This document shows positions 44,001 through 51,066 of a stretch of DNA of 64,000 nucleotides, in pieces (the stretch's first letter is position 1; every line of letters begins with the position of its first letter). Position numbers and translations under genes: made by a program. The stretch comes from a virus, in the IMG/VR virus record IMGVR_UViG_3300029787_000018, positions 1-64,000 of that record, one strand, 5' to 3'. Under the pieces are notes generated by a model. It was not told the DNA's origin, did not search any database, and was given only the letters and a program-made list of their open reading frames with translations.

Positions 44001-46284
44001 CGCCATCTGTTCCTTGTCCAGTAGGTGACGTAGGTGGTACACCTTCGCCATCTTCTCGTTGGGATTCAGTTTCTTCGGTGGTTGCAACTTCCTCGGTGGT
44101 TTCTGATTCTTCTGATACATCATCTTTGTTTTTATTAAATAGATTGTCGAAAAGGCTTTTAGCTTTATTTCCTAGTTCCGATATTTTGCCAATGGCTTTC
44201 TTGCCTATATTGGCACCGTCGTACTCCGCATTATCTTTAAGGACTTCTGCTTGGTTGTTCTTTTTAAGAATATCCTCGTTCGATTTTTGTACAAAGTATT
44301 TGTAGTCGGCTTTGGCAAGTCCCGTAGCTATAATATCCTGACCTCTTTCGTTTTTAACCTGTATAGGTTCTACAACGTTCTCAACAGCCTTACCTAGAAT
44401 AAGGTTGGCTTTGTTCGCTTGCGCTTGGGCTATACCATAAGTAAGACCCTGAATCGTTTTATCTGTTTCAGCAGTACGCTCATTGATTTCCGATTCTATT
44501 TGTTGTTCTGTAAGATTACTATTTACTAATATTTCAATAACATTTTCAAGTTTTGATTTTTCTACCTCAACCTGTTCTTGAAAGAACATTTCGGCACTAT
44601 GGTTCAAGAACAACGCATGCTTACCTCTAATGTTAAGCTGTTCGGCTTGGTTATCGAGTACCATGTAATCATCGATATCTTCTTGCATTTTTTGAGCTTC
44701 TTCCTCAGTAATAATACCTTCTTTGATAAGGTTCTGTGAATAGCTCTCGAACATTTCCGTTTTGTCCTGTAGCACCATATCCGATATGGTTTCACGCATA
44801 TGGAACTTCTGCATTTCATTGCCTTTTTCATCGGCACTATCAAAAATAGTTTTAAGGTTCTCCGTTCGGTTGTATAATTGTCTTGAACGCTCGGCATCCT
44901 TATTGATGCCCGATACTATACCAGATACACCGCCACCAAGGGCACCTAATGCAAATGCAATGGTTTTCGTTCCTTCGTTCTCTTCACTGTTATAGAACTC
45001 CATGAAACTACCGTATTCTGGTTCTGTACCCATTACGTCGCTTTCAGCCATCATAGCCGCCCAGCTTTCATAAGTCTCTTGGAAAGTTTCTTCGTAACCT
45101 TCCTGTAAAGCTTTACCCGATGCACTTACCAATTTTCTTAAAGTAGGTGAAGTCTTTGCCGTAAAAGCCTTGGATATATTTTTAAAATTCTTGCTTGAAT
45201 CAAAAGCCTGTTTACCTTTCTTGATAAGATTGGACTGCTTTAATATCTTTCCGGCATTACCGTAGGTCATACCCCATGAAAGAATATCAACAGCCATATA
45301 CTTTAGGTTGTTACTAAATGTTTTCGCTGCAATATCGGATAGTTCATCATTGGTAAACAAAGGGTTTCCGTTTTCGTCGGTAAGTTCTTTTCTTGAATTG
45401 TATGCTTCTGCAGAATTCAATAGACCGGAGATAACGTTACTTGCCATACCACCTGCAATATTCTCAACAGCGGCTCCTGCAGTATTGGTAAGTTTCCCTA
45501 AATCGGTAACAGCTTTTCCTATACCTTTTCCCGTACCAGCAACTTCCATTACTTCGTCAGCTCCACTAGCAAGTTTCTTGGAACCGTTTTTAAGTGTTCC
45601 CTTGGCATTTTTGATAAGACCTTTTTTAAGGGCTTTTCCAGCTAATGCATTACTACCTCTTTTTGCCAATGCTCCCGCACCTTTAGAAAGGAATATAAAC
45701 TCTGCTAATTGTGGAATATACTCGGCACCATGTTTAGACCAGAATTGAGGGTCGGCCAAGGTTTTGATAGAGAACTCGGGGTTTTTAAGTTCCTCTGGCA
45801 TGTACACTTGGTTGTTCTCTGAAATGCCTTCTCCTTTTTCCTGTAGGAATCTTGAAATTACGTTACCGTCGAACATATCTATACCCGGAACGGCAGAACC
45901 TACTACTTGTGCTACGTCGCCAAATCCACCGATAACGTGATCACCTATACCACGCATAAAGGAAACTCCCGCTTCGGTAACCCAATCCCTACCACTTACA
46001 TCGGCACCAACGGAATTTTCTCCCGCTTCTGGTTCGTACTGTTGCTTTGCACCTAACGGGTCGTTCTTGGATTGAACGGCACTACCTATAGACGCTTGTC
46101 TTTCTTGGGCGTTTGGAAATACGGCTTTCGGCTGTTCAGGTTCTTTAGCAGTTGGTTGTTTCGGATCGGTATTCTCTTGACCTTTCTCGGTTTGGTAATC
46201 AGGGTTGTTCTCTTCCGCTTGGGTACCCTCTTCTTCAACTCCTTGCTTTTGTAAGGAGCTGATGTAATTTTTAAAATTTGGCAT
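35014..46284 (-). CDS. Giant virion polyprotein with RNA polymerase and zincin domains
   Basis: 3756 residues, the largest gene here. N-terminal ~600: internal-virion type helical region with a hydrophobic stretch near residue 190. About 700-1010: long Glu/Lys/Ser-rich, disordered linker. A zincin metalloprotease site follows: HEMTH (His1067, Glu1068, His1071), with EEAFVATM some 75 residues on as a possible third ligand. RNA polymerase: ATRVPSNGPNF (Arg2272) and GADLDGDALF (Asp2310, 2312, 2314), the same order and nearly the same spacing as the RAPT ... NADFDGD of bacterial beta'. Single-chain polymerases of this type are known from crAss-like phages, where they enter the cell with the DNA. 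The protease might mature the polyprotein (inference). Last gene of the virion transcript. Confidence 0.85.
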   Translation of the reverse strand: MPNFKNYISSLQKQGVEEEGTQAEENNPDYQTEKGQENTDPKQPTAKEPEQPKAVFPNAQERQASIGSAVQSKNDPLGAKQQYEPEAGENSVGADVSGRDWVTEAGVSFMRGIGDHVIGGFGDVAQVVGSAVPGIDMFDGNVISRFLQEKGEGISENNQVYMPEELKNPEFSIKTLADPQFWSKHGAEYIPQLAEFIFLSKGAGALAKRGSNALAGKALKKGLIKNAKGTLKNGSKKLASGADEVMEVAGTGKGIGKAVTDLGKLTNTAGAAVENIAGGMASNVISGLLNSAEAYNSRKELTDENGNPLFTNDELSDIAAKTFSNNLKYMAVDILSWGMTYGNAGKILKQSNLIKKGKQAFDSSKNFKNISKAFTAKTSPTLRKLVSASGKALQEGYEETFQETYESWAAMMAESDVMGTEPEYGSFMEFYNSEENEGTKTIAFALGALGGGVSGIVSGINKDAERSRQLYNRTENLKTIFDSADEKGNEMQKFHMRETISDMVLQDKTEMFESYSQNLIKEGIITEEEAQKMQEDIDDYMVLDNQAEQLNIRGKHALFLNHSAEMFFQEQVEVEKSKLENVIEILVNSNLTEQQIESEINERTAETDKTIQGLTYGIAQAQANKANLILGKAVENVVEPIQVKNERGQDIIATGLAKADYKYFVQKSNEDILKKNNQAEVLKDNAEYDGANIGKKAIGKISELGNKAKSLFDNLFNKNKDDVSEESETTEEVATTEETESQREDGEGVPPTSPTGQGTDGDNEIDGATAGDVQGEENGENDSVESDDVTGEVSDDITEDELNELSDLEEESETLSKPKKKESKEDASKREQRAKEVKKRISELAEKAKAKANKALPKGLAKKTYDDIVAKIKGQKSLTPKEQEIVDKFNDTFDKVKETAKDKSKQFQNFVNKQAEPKQVNKTKKQIKSQATKIKKKLSSAIDAYKKGVGPFMESRGDELAESNSELSEQNEADEFVTFEENNEPLEENRAEAPIIGRIRNSPSDLDKMVAINQRLNFMFPKADSRVNAYILDDLVKALGIRGTGLAVSAAVFVRSDEWNQGEVFMHEMTHIFYRFAKDRPETKAVLEQVMANKKLVNEIAERYPDYVLYNFGVGESKEVGTFSGKPTEEDLVEYGASILPLAEQKYILEEAFVATMQGPLSKKYNNFFGLSTEAKRTNTTRKWWKMIDTKAKSEPTYLQESQELIQKLNDGQDLSIDNMRDYIVMEFLKEVPRIEATEIGFESRSTAYDANIMQRRVKVKSRLEEEVANFDPEENKNLFTRKEDALDQILDEVADNQEDADNVISIAEKSFMTRTAKATKIINNFVKEYNRAIRLRKSIWGKQGPLFDKKEFRYKMFQLAANTNNSVDFIDALENSPHADIQAFNKFLELRAPEAKTVLLNSTWTLFSNYRMVNAVKSVMSENDGKINHSIEESLSKREQSQAQDMMDNMAKARDYMLKKSGHLLGDQWSEFEGIVARIKDDTATNEDYVKAYRFMAPPDVKMMDILENGFINVKGTYYSPVTVLKSFIDNDKHLGKPAKNGNRYMYPYNFRPIANAIMATNREFTQDSVVENAKGNMVPVRMMNNHMTKELDQMYDSLRPNKDGDVIPKADFIKRYSHITRSKAYSKPVPNQFLDNFYDSVVAGNKPDLVYYTGIDDSVSNNANAFEDSTSYEQSFEDFMMYASGLNKKTYLANVGVFGDSPRKYYMPTKRLDMSNDTTTAAYNIYRNISEENISKRQFNLSLIKEGEKEVDFFNKNGKELMKIDSLKSMFDKNGKLNPKGEKIVKGYVYNQIMNGLFMAEVVSPNIKISSIAKRLKNAGSPVISVNKNLKFEPIFFKDPKDNEASTDGGMFILREDAERWANVGKGVFDLNEGFKFLNYSVEKDNPNFRGNTVLLKGYTTIIDQDFVDQNYKFKGLYEHMKARRAKMFDAYAKKNNGAMPSDNFTDGLENYFPIAIPFSSEKTGIQKGKGMENAPYLNELMNEEGVTKAGEFQDNIMYDSKGGFMGISGYNFGPQQVMDKVTDEVTLPVQQMNSLLVHSLNLGHLEEAEAIQELISDMMSENLNEVTNELKKKDVATYNKIVTKEMNKEDMDQVQRFVIEKYGILHPRAIEIVSNQLANTLKSKGNKLRIAGTYAHQKSSYGWELPVDGEIKGSNELNGYTQASTGLNRAEIVLPQHLNGKVRARKYYTPDSKLGEMAIKATDTNGYLDKTKTPQENDLMRLKEAADKFVAHLNKNRDKTTPKLETQTVLKDGKVIGYYVPGETVIATRVPSNGPNFTGIFEAVEFAVGKGNQVQVPTSFSKTIGADLDGDALFIQHKGKNKKMNEVIDRMEKLWLSEKMAPFIQTAMDTSGEGKKLKEHIKEQFPNYVKEQPLAFSPSYRRKSYEDSMIAKRNIGTVFNLHRIANTLAAYRANMKEGIMVNNTNYQIFEDMGEGDQSRNHKSALVANLILDNLNENAADALNINEHTVSAFTLMVNLNIPIEDVAVMMNAPMVKEYVSIMNENNSAFHGYTPRKQMLTELAKRSVSNGNNGTVKYDSNSTGGVVTNTNNKEFYSQKNQSNIINLIMKMDEVNADIQKVSKIMAGHNGIETNPYLLEKQIGEFKRIMNNEDSTMNIPAEMASNPDLKRYLNTAEATLEHTKQIDLVYRPAITKLLQGLAVKQGMELLNDNQIKKYTRSISKFLHSNISGYNNMSKEELAEIVDPKNENSVFADLSEYIAGLKMEGNLENNLLLTQGLNMKFDGNKPYISMNSSFFDESLTTQEVRRMNKEFSELPADLQYKLVYYDLTKNGWGSPLSMLPITDSFTNKMLVENLNQDFKEKNDKTYTRPELRELEEILMLKDINGVRNNIPFFDIKGLSPEKAMIEMQKNPQFRAALENNTQFYFKSRDAKGNMNLYKFIGNKSEVFNKPISNTLNRLNHLAKNATKMIKKVPRRTNNQLDIDLVTITSSSNNPVPRVKKKAEPIGMEAREEFWDYKSQDFMDKQTFNDAMEFNKFQTEESKNQAYQEYVKEKKRANEIYNKSFRGKDFNQFSPEKLMELYRTYGSKNAYAYANITTPIVKALAAKISAQQTKLTGRTKTNEDLGPVQTWLMANNIPSNHPEIQGMVRNMTAMEKQFQNEKKKYVTRINETTNALYKEKFGFMFDSGNPIDILKRFYYSYIHNRKDLYNILYGNLVEENEIVSEGKVIKEFKLKSNEEINKLKEQGRLSEAEYNFYKTFTDITGELAPSSTSDGKRVRRGYIPHTSMGTFESFSNRGLLGLLQSTKNSDDALNEVMLYIDNPDTGKKELVSFKDIDNIYSAMSASTKNNAKQIKDYILLKNKAKKLLKSGKNEDGSDIEVSDFEMDSALSFGIMNRFANTRSNKATEMPSMDLNHALNSYVHSTLFVNGNENFAGFKSMQAVVDGVLALNQDKGLKNAGKYVKMNWKDYYLKGKRQNLLGEKGDKVVDLLTKMNLFWQLGFNASYFMGNVASGKYHNIKNGSVKEWAKGESRFWGMDTSTTNPFDIVKRMKRTQKILKTLNFMDINVYDNVSMSSKGRLDNFLGDLALMPMTWSEKWIQGVQMAGMLTEAEWNKFDENGEYKPMEEPIDQQRLIMLENEVKKSQGKGYQATDQRLIQQYSLGRMMLQFSRFLPTVVNDRFAKQDIDIYGNEHIGSLRMLFKTVSEVQSMNPKDYIEYRKKLQKESPELAKRLDSGLKGLAMSGLIGGFALSTDNRFAESAYWDANYYMDLDKIEYKLIPSAVRTTKSMVESIF

Positions 46285-46286
46285 AA

Positions 46287-48236
46287 TTACTCTTTGTTAA
46301 TTTGCAAATATCTATTGTAAGTACTTTTCCATAAATCTCCGGTTTCCTTATTGTCGGCAATGTCTTGCTCACTAGCACCTTGATTCATTTCGCTTACTAA
46401 GATATCAATAAGTTCTTCATCCGAAGTATCGTGTCCAAAAGTTCTCATAAGTTTTGCCGTTTGTGGTACGGTTTCCATAAACTTGTGGAACTCTTGACTA
46501 TTTGGTTTAGCACCCGTAATAGCGTAAAAAGACTTCATTATACTAGACCTGTTAACGCTAGGTTCATCAGGCTTGGAATACATCTGTGCTTCGTTTAAAA
46601 AGTTCGGATCGTTTTCCACTTGTGAATCTATCGTCAACAATACATTATCGAAGTTCTGTTCCGCTTGTGCCGTTGATGCTTCCGCTTGCTGAAATTCGCT
46701 ATCAAGTCTTTGTGAAGCTTCATTCTGCTTTTTAAGGTCGTCGGCACTACCCAACAATACGGAAAGTCCTCTACGTGCCGCGCTGTCCTCTACATTCACA
46801 CGCTTATAGTATATTCTTTCGTTATCACTGTTTTTAAGAGCAAGGAAATAACTCATTTTAACCTCTGAACCGTCAAGGGCTTCAACATGGTCTTTTTGCT
46901 CTTTGGCTTTAATCTCCCCATCATCGTCCATGATATTCATAACGATTTGGTTGTTGCCGTTTTTATCTTTTGCCAATAATCCGGTGATAACACCTAAGTT
47001 TTCATATTCGGTGTCGTACTCGCCTTTTTCAAACTTGTTCCTGCCCGTCATTTCTATACCTTGGCTACTATATATTTCATCTATATCGGCAGGGTCGAAT
47101 CTATACTGACCTCTTTCGTTAGGTTCTCGGTTCAAGAAATATTCTGCCCACGTGTCCTTATGTGGTCCAGCTACTTCTTTAGCTTCTGCAGGTTTCCATC
47201 TGTCTCCCCAAAGTCTGCTAATGTTCCTTGAAGTCCTATCGTCGGTATGGATTTTAAAACCGTCTTTCTTTTCGGTTACGGAATATGAATCATGCTTCCA
47301 ATCGCTTTGTACGTTGTCCGAAACAAAAGTATCTCCGGATTTCTGTAGCTTGTCCATAATCTTTTTAGGTTGGAAAGAACCTGTTTTGGTTTCAAACAGA
47401 TCGTTTACCGTAGTTCCTTTTTTGATTACATGGCTCTGCATAGCCAAAAGATTGGTCGTATGTAATTGTGGCCTGGTATCTGGTTTTACCTTAACATCTT
47501 TTGTTGCTTGCAATGCTTTTTCTTGTGCAAGCTTTTGTTTTAATCTTAATGTTTCACGGTTACTTCCTTTTTTACCGTAACCCATTAAAGACATAAAGCC
47601 TAACAACTTTTCAGTAGTAGGCTGTTGGTCTTCTGGAAAGTTGGTCATATAGTTACCAAGGACTTTCATGTAATTGTCTTCGTTAAACAAAATATCGGTC
47701 ATAGGAATATCTTTCCCTAGATCGTAATTATTGTCGTTGGGCATTTCTATTTCGGACATTAAACCAGAATAGGTAATATTGCCTTCTCCTGTTTGTTCGT
47801 AATGTTCCAATGCTTTCTTATCCCTCATAGAAATACGATGTCCAAAACCTTTCTCCATAGCATCTTTAATCTTTACGGAGTTTTCCTTATTGGTAATATA
47901 AGTCTGGAACTCTGGTGTACTCTTAATATCCTCTGTAAAGTTTTCCATAATGGAACGACCACCATTTTTAAGAAACTCGGCTCTATTGCCACCGTACATA
48001 GCAACCTTGTTTCTTATACTGTTGTGCATCTTACTGACCATCTTATCAAAGCGCTCTCTGTCCGGACCAAGCATTTTATCAGCTTCAGCGTTCAACCGCT
48101 CGTAATAGGCGGCTTCTTGCGCAGAAGCTTGTTCTTTTCTAGCGTTCTCTTGATCAACAAAAGTATTTAACGCTAAATGAGATTGTAAGTTTGATTGCGC
48201 TCCGTTAGAACGTTGCATTGATTGTCTTGGATCCAT
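46287..48236 (-). CDS. Internal virion (cargo/ejection) protein
   Basis: 649 residues, polar and largely helical, with Gln/Asn/Ala-rich N-terminus (NLQSHLALNTFVDQENARKE) and extended charged regions. No enzyme motif. It lies between the transglycosylase-like protein and the RNA polymerase polyprotein with almost no gaps. By analogy with T7 internal core proteins and crAss-like cargo proteins it is probably packaged in the head or tail and ejected (inference from order and composition). Confidence 0.7.
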   Translation of the reverse strand: MDPRQSMQRSNGAQSNLQSHLALNTFVDQENARKEQASAQEAAYYERLNAEADKMLGPDRERFDKMVSKMHNSIRNKVAMYGGNRAEFLKNGGRSIMENFTEDIKSTPEFQTYITNKENSVKIKDAMEKGFGHRISMRDKKALEHYEQTGEGNITYSGLMSEIEMPNDNNYDLGKDIPMTDILFNEDNYMKVLGNYMTNFPEDQQPTTEKLLGFMSLMGYGKKGSNRETLRLKQKLAQEKALQATKDVKVKPDTRPQLHTTNLLAMQSHVIKKGTTVNDLFETKTGSFQPKKIMDKLQKSGDTFVSDNVQSDWKHDSYSVTEKKDGFKIHTDDRTSRNISRLWGDRWKPAEAKEVAGPHKDTWAEYFLNREPNERGQYRFDPADIDEIYSSQGIEMTGRNKFEKGEYDTEYENLGVITGLLAKDKNGNNQIVMNIMDDDGEIKAKEQKDHVEALDGSEVKMSYFLALKNSDNERIYYKRVNVEDSAARRGLSVLLGSADDLKKQNEASQRLDSEFQQAEASTAQAEQNFDNVLLTIDSQVENDPNFLNEAQMYSKPDEPSVNRSSIMKSFYAITGAKPNSQEFHKFMETVPQTAKLMRTFGHDTSDEELIDILVSEMNQGASEQDIADNKETGDLWKSTYNRYLQINKE

Positions 48237-50513
48237 TTAAGAAATATTTATATTGTCGTAATTAACGGTTTCTTTTTGAGATAAAAACTGTTTGTCGTCA
48301 ATATCTTTATACAACATTGATTTATAATCGCCTGTTTCAATAGCCGATTCCATTAAAGGTTGGCTTACATTTGAGAAATCGGTATTCTTAGCAAAGTCAA
48401 CAGCTTTTACAAGACTGTCTATATCACCGGTCTTTGATGCAGCCAAATTTAAAAACTTATTTCCTTCTTGACTTAAAGTAGGAACCGTTTCTTTTAAGTA
48501 ATCGACTTTGGTATTGTTCTGCTTGATAGGATTGATAACATTGTTCATGTACCATGACCTAGTACCTTTTTTGGTACCTTTACCATCGTCTTTCATATCT
48601 GGGTCATAGCCAAATGCTTTTTGGCGTATCTGTGACATTAGCATATGTGATGCGGTACCAGGTGCGTTTTGTGCCGCATCGGCAAGTGCATCTGACATAG
48701 CCCCAAAACCTGCAAATGCTAGGTCGGTACCGTCTTGACGTGTTTGTAAATCCATTGCTTGCTTGGTCTTGGTATTGTCTATATCCCTACGAGAATCGAA
48801 ATCGTTGATATAGCTCATTACCTCGCCGTACTTATCAAGTGCCGCTTGCTTTTCTTGAAAGTCAGCAATGGCAATATCGTTATTCGCTTTTAGTCTATTA
48901 TAATCCAATTGTCCTTGGTTACCCAATACAAGGTTTCTATTACCACCGGAAGCTTCTACGATATTGTTCATCATGGATGAATACGCACTTGCGGCATCGT
49001 CTTTAAGCTTTGCCTCTATTTCTGGTGGCAATCCCATTTGAGCTACTTTTTGAAGCTTGGCCGCATAATCAAGTACCCCTTGCGATATCTGCTCTGTACG
49101 CATAGGTACATCTGCATTGGCTCTTTCCATACCCGCAATACCTACCATAGCGTTTCCTATAGCTTCAAAAGGTATACTAGGCTCAAAGTCCTTTTTATCG
49201 TATACCATATCTTGCGGTTCTTCAAGATACTCCCTATCCAAGTAGCTCATTAATTGAGCTCGTTTTTCGGCATTAGCATCCTCAACGGAACTTACTTCTA
49301 TCGGAACAGCGTTACCGTCTTTAGCTACAGTTGTTGTAGTAGCAACTTCTGTTTTCTTAGGTTGTTCGTTCTTTAGGTTTTTTTCCTTTGGAACAACATC
49401 CGTATTAGCGATACTGAAATCGGCTATATTAGAATTGTCAACGCTAAAATCCAAGTCTATGAACTCGTCGTTCTTATTATCGAAAAGGTCTATTTTATTA
49501 AACGGTCCAAAACCTGTAGGTATAGAAATACCGTATTTTTTATCATCGATCAATTCTTTTAAGCTACCGAACTCTTTACCACTGAACTTCTGAGCGTTGT
49601 CCATGATGTACTTACTTACACCGTTACCGCTTTTGGTAAGTCCTAAAGAAGTTGTGTACTTACCGTTATTGGTCTTATGGAAAGCTTTGGCAAACTCTGG
49701 ATTGTTCTTGCTGATTTCATCAACAAGTTTTCTTCCCTTTTCGGTTTCAATACTTAAATGGTGGTATGGTCTACCACCAGAAGCTTTAGCCTTAATGTTT
49801 CCTTTGATTTCTTTATAGAACTCTTGGAACAAGGCTTTTTCGGTTTCAAAATTGTTTATCTTCTTTCCTAGTTCGGCATTGATAATGTCTGAATAACCTT
49901 TGTTGTAGAACTCTTGTTTGAGTTCCTTCATCCTAAGCTTTTTACCGCCATCGGTATACTCGTCGTTATTCTGAATTTTCTCCATCCTAGAAATGTATTC
50001 GTTTACATTTTTAGTCTGTTCTTCTTTAGGTATAAGCGTACTTTCCTGTACGGGCTGGGCTTCAAATTCAAGAAGTCCTTTTTTACCTTTTTCAAGGTAT
50101 CTTTCCACACCCATGTTATTACCTCCCGGTTCAAACTTACCACCTTGGATATATGTCAATGCAGCTTTAGGACTCATGTGATATAGCTGTCCTATTTCGT
50201 CCAAGTCTAAATTCCTTTTGTTCTTAGACGCATTGTTCTTTACGAAAGAGTACATTTTAGGCATATACTCCTTTTCAAAAAACTCATCTTGAAGTTCTGC
50301 GGATTTTTTAAAATCCTCTTCATTGATATCCCCGTAACCCGCTTTTTTGGCAAACTTCTTTATCGGTTCCCACCAATACTTAGGATGGAACTGATACTTA
50401 CCTATTGCTTTGGTATCCTTGTTCACCGCTGCAATATCACCACCGTTCGTTTCTGAATAGTATAATCTAGCCCTTACGGCTGCCGTTAATTGTTTTAGTC
50501 CTGGGTTATCCAT
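48237..50513 (-). CDS. Virion transglycosylase-like ejection protein
   Basis: 758 residues from ATG 50513, which overlaps the preceding stop by 8 nt; a longer reading to 50552 is less likely. Residues ~10-130 resemble a lysozyme/transglycosylase: RARLYYSETNGGD holds a likely catalytic Glu, IGKYQFHPKYWWEP matches 'G-x-YQF-x-x-x-tW', and QLYHMSPKAALTYI a later helix. The rest is polar, helical and unrecognised, in the manner of internal proteins. Role: local opening of peptidoglycan during DNA entry. Confidence 0.75.
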   Translation of the reverse strand: MDNPGLKQLTAAVRARLYYSETNGGDIAAVNKDTKAIGKYQFHPKYWWEPIKKFAKKAGYGDINEEDFKKSAELQDEFFEKEYMPKMYSFVKNNASKNKRNLDLDEIGQLYHMSPKAALTYIQGGKFEPGGNNMGVERYLEKGKKGLLEFEAQPVQESTLIPKEEQTKNVNEYISRMEKIQNNDEYTDGGKKLRMKELKQEFYNKGYSDIINAELGKKINNFETEKALFQEFYKEIKGNIKAKASGGRPYHHLSIETEKGRKLVDEISKNNPEFAKAFHKTNNGKYTTSLGLTKSGNGVSKYIMDNAQKFSGKEFGSLKELIDDKKYGISIPTGFGPFNKIDLFDNKNDEFIDLDFSVDNSNIADFSIANTDVVPKEKNLKNEQPKKTEVATTTTVAKDGNAVPIEVSSVEDANAEKRAQLMSYLDREYLEEPQDMVYDKKDFEPSIPFEAIGNAMVGIAGMERANADVPMRTEQISQGVLDYAAKLQKVAQMGLPPEIEAKLKDDAASAYSSMMNNIVEASGGNRNLVLGNQGQLDYNRLKANNDIAIADFQEKQAALDKYGEVMSYINDFDSRRDIDNTKTKQAMDLQTRQDGTDLAFAGFGAMSDALADAAQNAPGTASHMLMSQIRQKAFGYDPDMKDDGKGTKKGTRSWYMNNVINPIKQNNTKVDYLKETVPTLSQEGNKFLNLAASKTGDIDSLVKAVDFAKNTDFSNVSQPLMESAIETGDYKSMLYKDIDDKQFLSQKETVNYDNINIS

Positions 50514-51066
50514 AATTCGGGTTGTAAGTTTTTTGTTGTTTGCCGTAAACATTGCTCTGTGCTTGTGATACTTGACGTCCTTGCATCAAATAATAGGAAC
50601 GTTTTCTTTCATCTTTTGTAGATGCCAACATATCCTCGTACTCCTTATTTTCTTTTTCAAGACGTATCTTTTTATCTTTATTGGAATCGATTATACCAGC
50701 GCCTAAACCTAATGCCCCTCCTATAGCCGCACCCCATGGACCACCTACTTTCATACCCAATGAAGCACCTTTTAAAGTAGAACCCATTGTTTGTGCCTTG
50801 CTTTCTGCAGTACTGCTGGATACGCTTTGAAAATTAGCATATTGCTCTGCGCCAAAATTCATGATATCCCCTGCAGACGCTAATGCGTTCGCTCCTATAT
50901 CCATTTTAGGTTTGGCACCAACGGAATTTGGCGTAGGAATATCAACACCATTTTCTAGTATAGGTGCGTTTATATCTATTTTTTCAAGCTTTACCGGGTT
51001 AACAGGCATTGTAGGCATGTATTGATTTACCGGTAAAGGTTCTCCTGTATATGGGTTTATTTTCAT
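50506..51066 (-). CDS. Small internal virion protein with Gly-rich hydrophobic segment
   Basis: 186 residues. Pro-rich start (NPYTGEPLPVNQYMPTMP), then a Gly/Ala-rich hydrophobic stretch (SLGMKVGGPWGAAIGGALGL) and a charged helical tail. Size, hydrophobic centre and order before two large ejection proteins match T7 gp14 (outer-membrane pore of the ejection channel). The analogy is inference; there is no sequence proof. Confidence 0.65.
   Translation of the reverse strand: MKINPYTGEPLPVNQYMPTMPVNPVKLEKIDINAPILENGVDIPTPNSVGAKPKMDIGANALASAGDIMNFGAEQYANFQSVSSSTAESKAQTMGSTLKGASLGMKVGGPWGAAIGGALGLGAGIIDSNKDKKIRLEKENKEYEDMLASTKDERKRSYYLMQGRQVSQAQSNVYGKQQKTYNPNYG

Noticed and set aside
42188-46254. 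Many open frames on the + strand within the giant gene
   Set aside because: They are complements of the Lys/Glu/Ser-rich coding sequence; none has a plausible start context or recognisable domain.
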